Assembly: GCA_044869915.1 (NCBI GenBank)
Contig: JBIOYB010000242.1
Span: 1-40,018, forward strand
DNA: 40,018 bases
Source: Allorhizocola sp044869915
Lineage (GTDB): Bacteria > Actinomycetota > Actinomycetes > Mycobacteriales > Micromonosporaceae
Direction: 5' to 3'
In this document: positions 38,791 through 40,018 of the stretch, one piece after another
Layout: each line of letters starts with the position of its first letter
How positions within the stretch are numbered: the stretch's first letter is position 1
Program-made: the position numbers and the translations under genes
Notes under the pieces: model-generated
Seen by the model: only the letters and a program-made list of their open reading frames with translations
Databases searched by the model: none
Told to the model about the DNA's origin: nothing

Positions 38791-40006
38791 TCATTCGGCG
38801 CGGCGCAACACCTTGCCGTGGCCCAGACATCCGGAGGAAAGGCCATCCGGGGTGGACGGCATCTGAAGGTCCACAGCTTCGCCCGGTTGCAGGAGTGGCG
38901 CGCGCAGCCCGGGCACCCCGTCCACGGCAGCCGCCCAGTCGATGCTCACCGCGACGGCGTCTTCTTCGCGATCCCAAATCTCCTCCCGGTGCGCCTGGGC
39001 GGCCGGCAATGAGGTGCCGTCGCGGAAGCGCACCCGGAAATGGGGCAGCAGGTCGACCCCGTGCGAAAGCACGCCGTGCTGGACTGTCCACAGTCGCCAG
39101 ACGAAGTCGCCGCCGACGTGCTCCAGGGCCAGACCGAGCGCGGTTTCGTCGGCGCCCTCCCGGACGCAGATCTGTTCCTGGATCAGACCTTGCAGGTGCA
39201 GCAGATCGGTGTCCACCCAGGCTATGTCGAGCCGGCGCCATCGCGAGGCTCCGGAGGCTTCCAGGACATAGCAGCTGGGCCGGCGGTCGGGCAGGTCCCG
39301 CACCGGTCCCACCGAGTTGTCCGCGGGGAGCGCCGCCCCGGCCACACCACACGCGGCGAGCTCCATTGCCCAGGTGCCACCGCCGCCGTACAGGAGCAGC
39401 CGGTCGCCCTCCGGATCGTGCACGACGCGGCCCGGGTGGTGGGCACGGCTCGTGTGCCAGGCCGGTCCACCGCCCGTTGCGGTGAACCCATGTCGACTGC
39501 TCGAAACCGGCGCGCCACAGCACGAGCTCACCGGCGCGTTCGTCCCAGCACAGGCGGTCGTGGCCATAGGCGTATGACAGGTGGCCCACGCGCTCGTCGG
39601 CCGGTGCCAGGCGTAGCATCCGGCCGCCGGTTTCGGTGCGATACAGCTCGCCGTCGCCGCCGGGATCGTCCACAGTGGACAGGAGCACGCCGCCGGGCAG
39701 GTAGCCCAATAGCAGCGCGCCGCCGGAAATCGGGTCGTGGCAGGCGGAGATGCCGCGCAGCCCGCCGCTGCCGAACGGATGGCCGGCAAAGATGCCGTCG
39801 TGCCGCTTGACAAACCGCGTGCCGTCCCACGCCCAAAGCTCCCGCCGGTCAACGCCGACGCCCTGGACGAACAGCACCACCGCGGCGCAGGCCCGGTCGT
39901 AGGCCAGGGCTCTCGTGTGCGAGTACTGGATATGGGGCGGCCTGATCCGAGTCCAGGCCTTGAAATTCGGCGTGTGCAGAATCCAATCGATGCGCGAGCC
40001 GGTCAC
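38791..40006 (-). pseudogene. beta-propeller (Kelch-like) protein gene with a frameshift
   Basis: The N-terminal part reads from a GTG at 40006 (ggaa just upstream) as blade-like repeats: YDRACAAVVLFVQG, HDPISGGALLLGYLPG, WDERAGELVLWRAG. Near 39430-39446 this frame turns to Pro/Arg noise, and the next frame continues the pattern with VVHDPEGDRLLLYGGGGTWAMEL to a normal C-terminus (WDREEDAVAVSIDW). The break is in a run of c/g bases, so a one-base indel, real or a sequencing error, would restore about 405 aa. The family is recognised only loosely. The gene may start further upstream, outside the window. Confidence 0.7.
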
Positions 40007-40018
40007 AGTTCCTTTGAA

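Noticed and set aside
1..40018. tRNA or rRNA genes
   Set aside because: No stretch with tRNA arms plus a CCA-type end, and no rRNA signature, was noticed on either strand by eye.

Overview
The window is about 40 kb of very GC-rich DNA from an actinomycete. The coding style (GC-rich third positions, GTG and TTG starts, ATGA and TTGA overlaps), an Erm(37)-type methyltransferase, secreted GH10 xylanases, a CUT1 sugar importer without its own ATPase and a HelD-type RNA polymerase motor all fit a soil filamentous actinobacterium. I cannot name the genus. At least fifteen genes have a TANNNT-like -10 box 6-8 nt before the start codon and no Shine-Dalgarno sequence, so leaderless mRNAs are probably the local norm.

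Layout. 1-4.75 kb: a PAF-acetylhydrolase-like protein without its nucleophile serine, a MarR regulator divergent from a luciferase-like oxidoreductase fused to hemerythrin, a TrmH/SpoU methyltransferase, OsmC and a VOC protein. 4.75-7.8 kb: a decayed, repeat-rich stretch and a complete IS1634-family element that touches the stop codon of an AI-2E transporter. 9-13.2 kb: a tyrosine phosphatase, an amidohydrolase and a HelD-like motor. 13.2-16.8 kb: an HTH regulator divergent from a secreted coiled-coil/DD-peptidase-like protein, a coupled alpha/beta hydrolase, and a secreted protein made of a duplicated domain. 16.8-19 kb: a hairpin-rich spacer, a short Erm methyltransferase with a candidate leader peptide, a DUF1295 membrane protein and a VOC protein. 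19-20.65 kb: NADAR next to two broken genes (ADP-ribosylglycohydrolase and multicopper oxidase) that face away from each other. 20.7-24.5 kb: TetR plus an Lnt-like N-acyltransferase, a methyltransferase, a small acidic protein and a GNAT.

24.5-34.1 kb is a xylan or xylo-oligosaccharide locus. It has two CUT1 permeases and a Tat/lipobox binding protein, a GH10-FN3-CBM2 xylanase, a LacI regulator, a second GH10 xylanase, a Gfo/Idh/MocA oxidoreductase and a DUF6807 (PmoA-like) protein. Two operator types occur: CCGAAA-N-TTTCGG-like sites at the LacI and binding-protein promoters, and a near-perfect CebR-type box at the large xylanase. Secreted xylanases would release oligosaccharides for import; the ATPase (MsiK-like) must be encoded elsewhere.

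34.1-40 kb: a 41-bp tandem repeat array, an enoyl-CoA hydratase coupled to an unknown protein, a VOC protein, a GAP/Sap membrane protein, a NarL-type two-component system and a frameshifted beta-propeller gene at the edge.

The most unusual features are the arginine-rich leaderless ORF overlapping erm, the recurrent short tandem repeats in and between genes, the double truncation near 19990, and the palindromes centred on divergent promoters.
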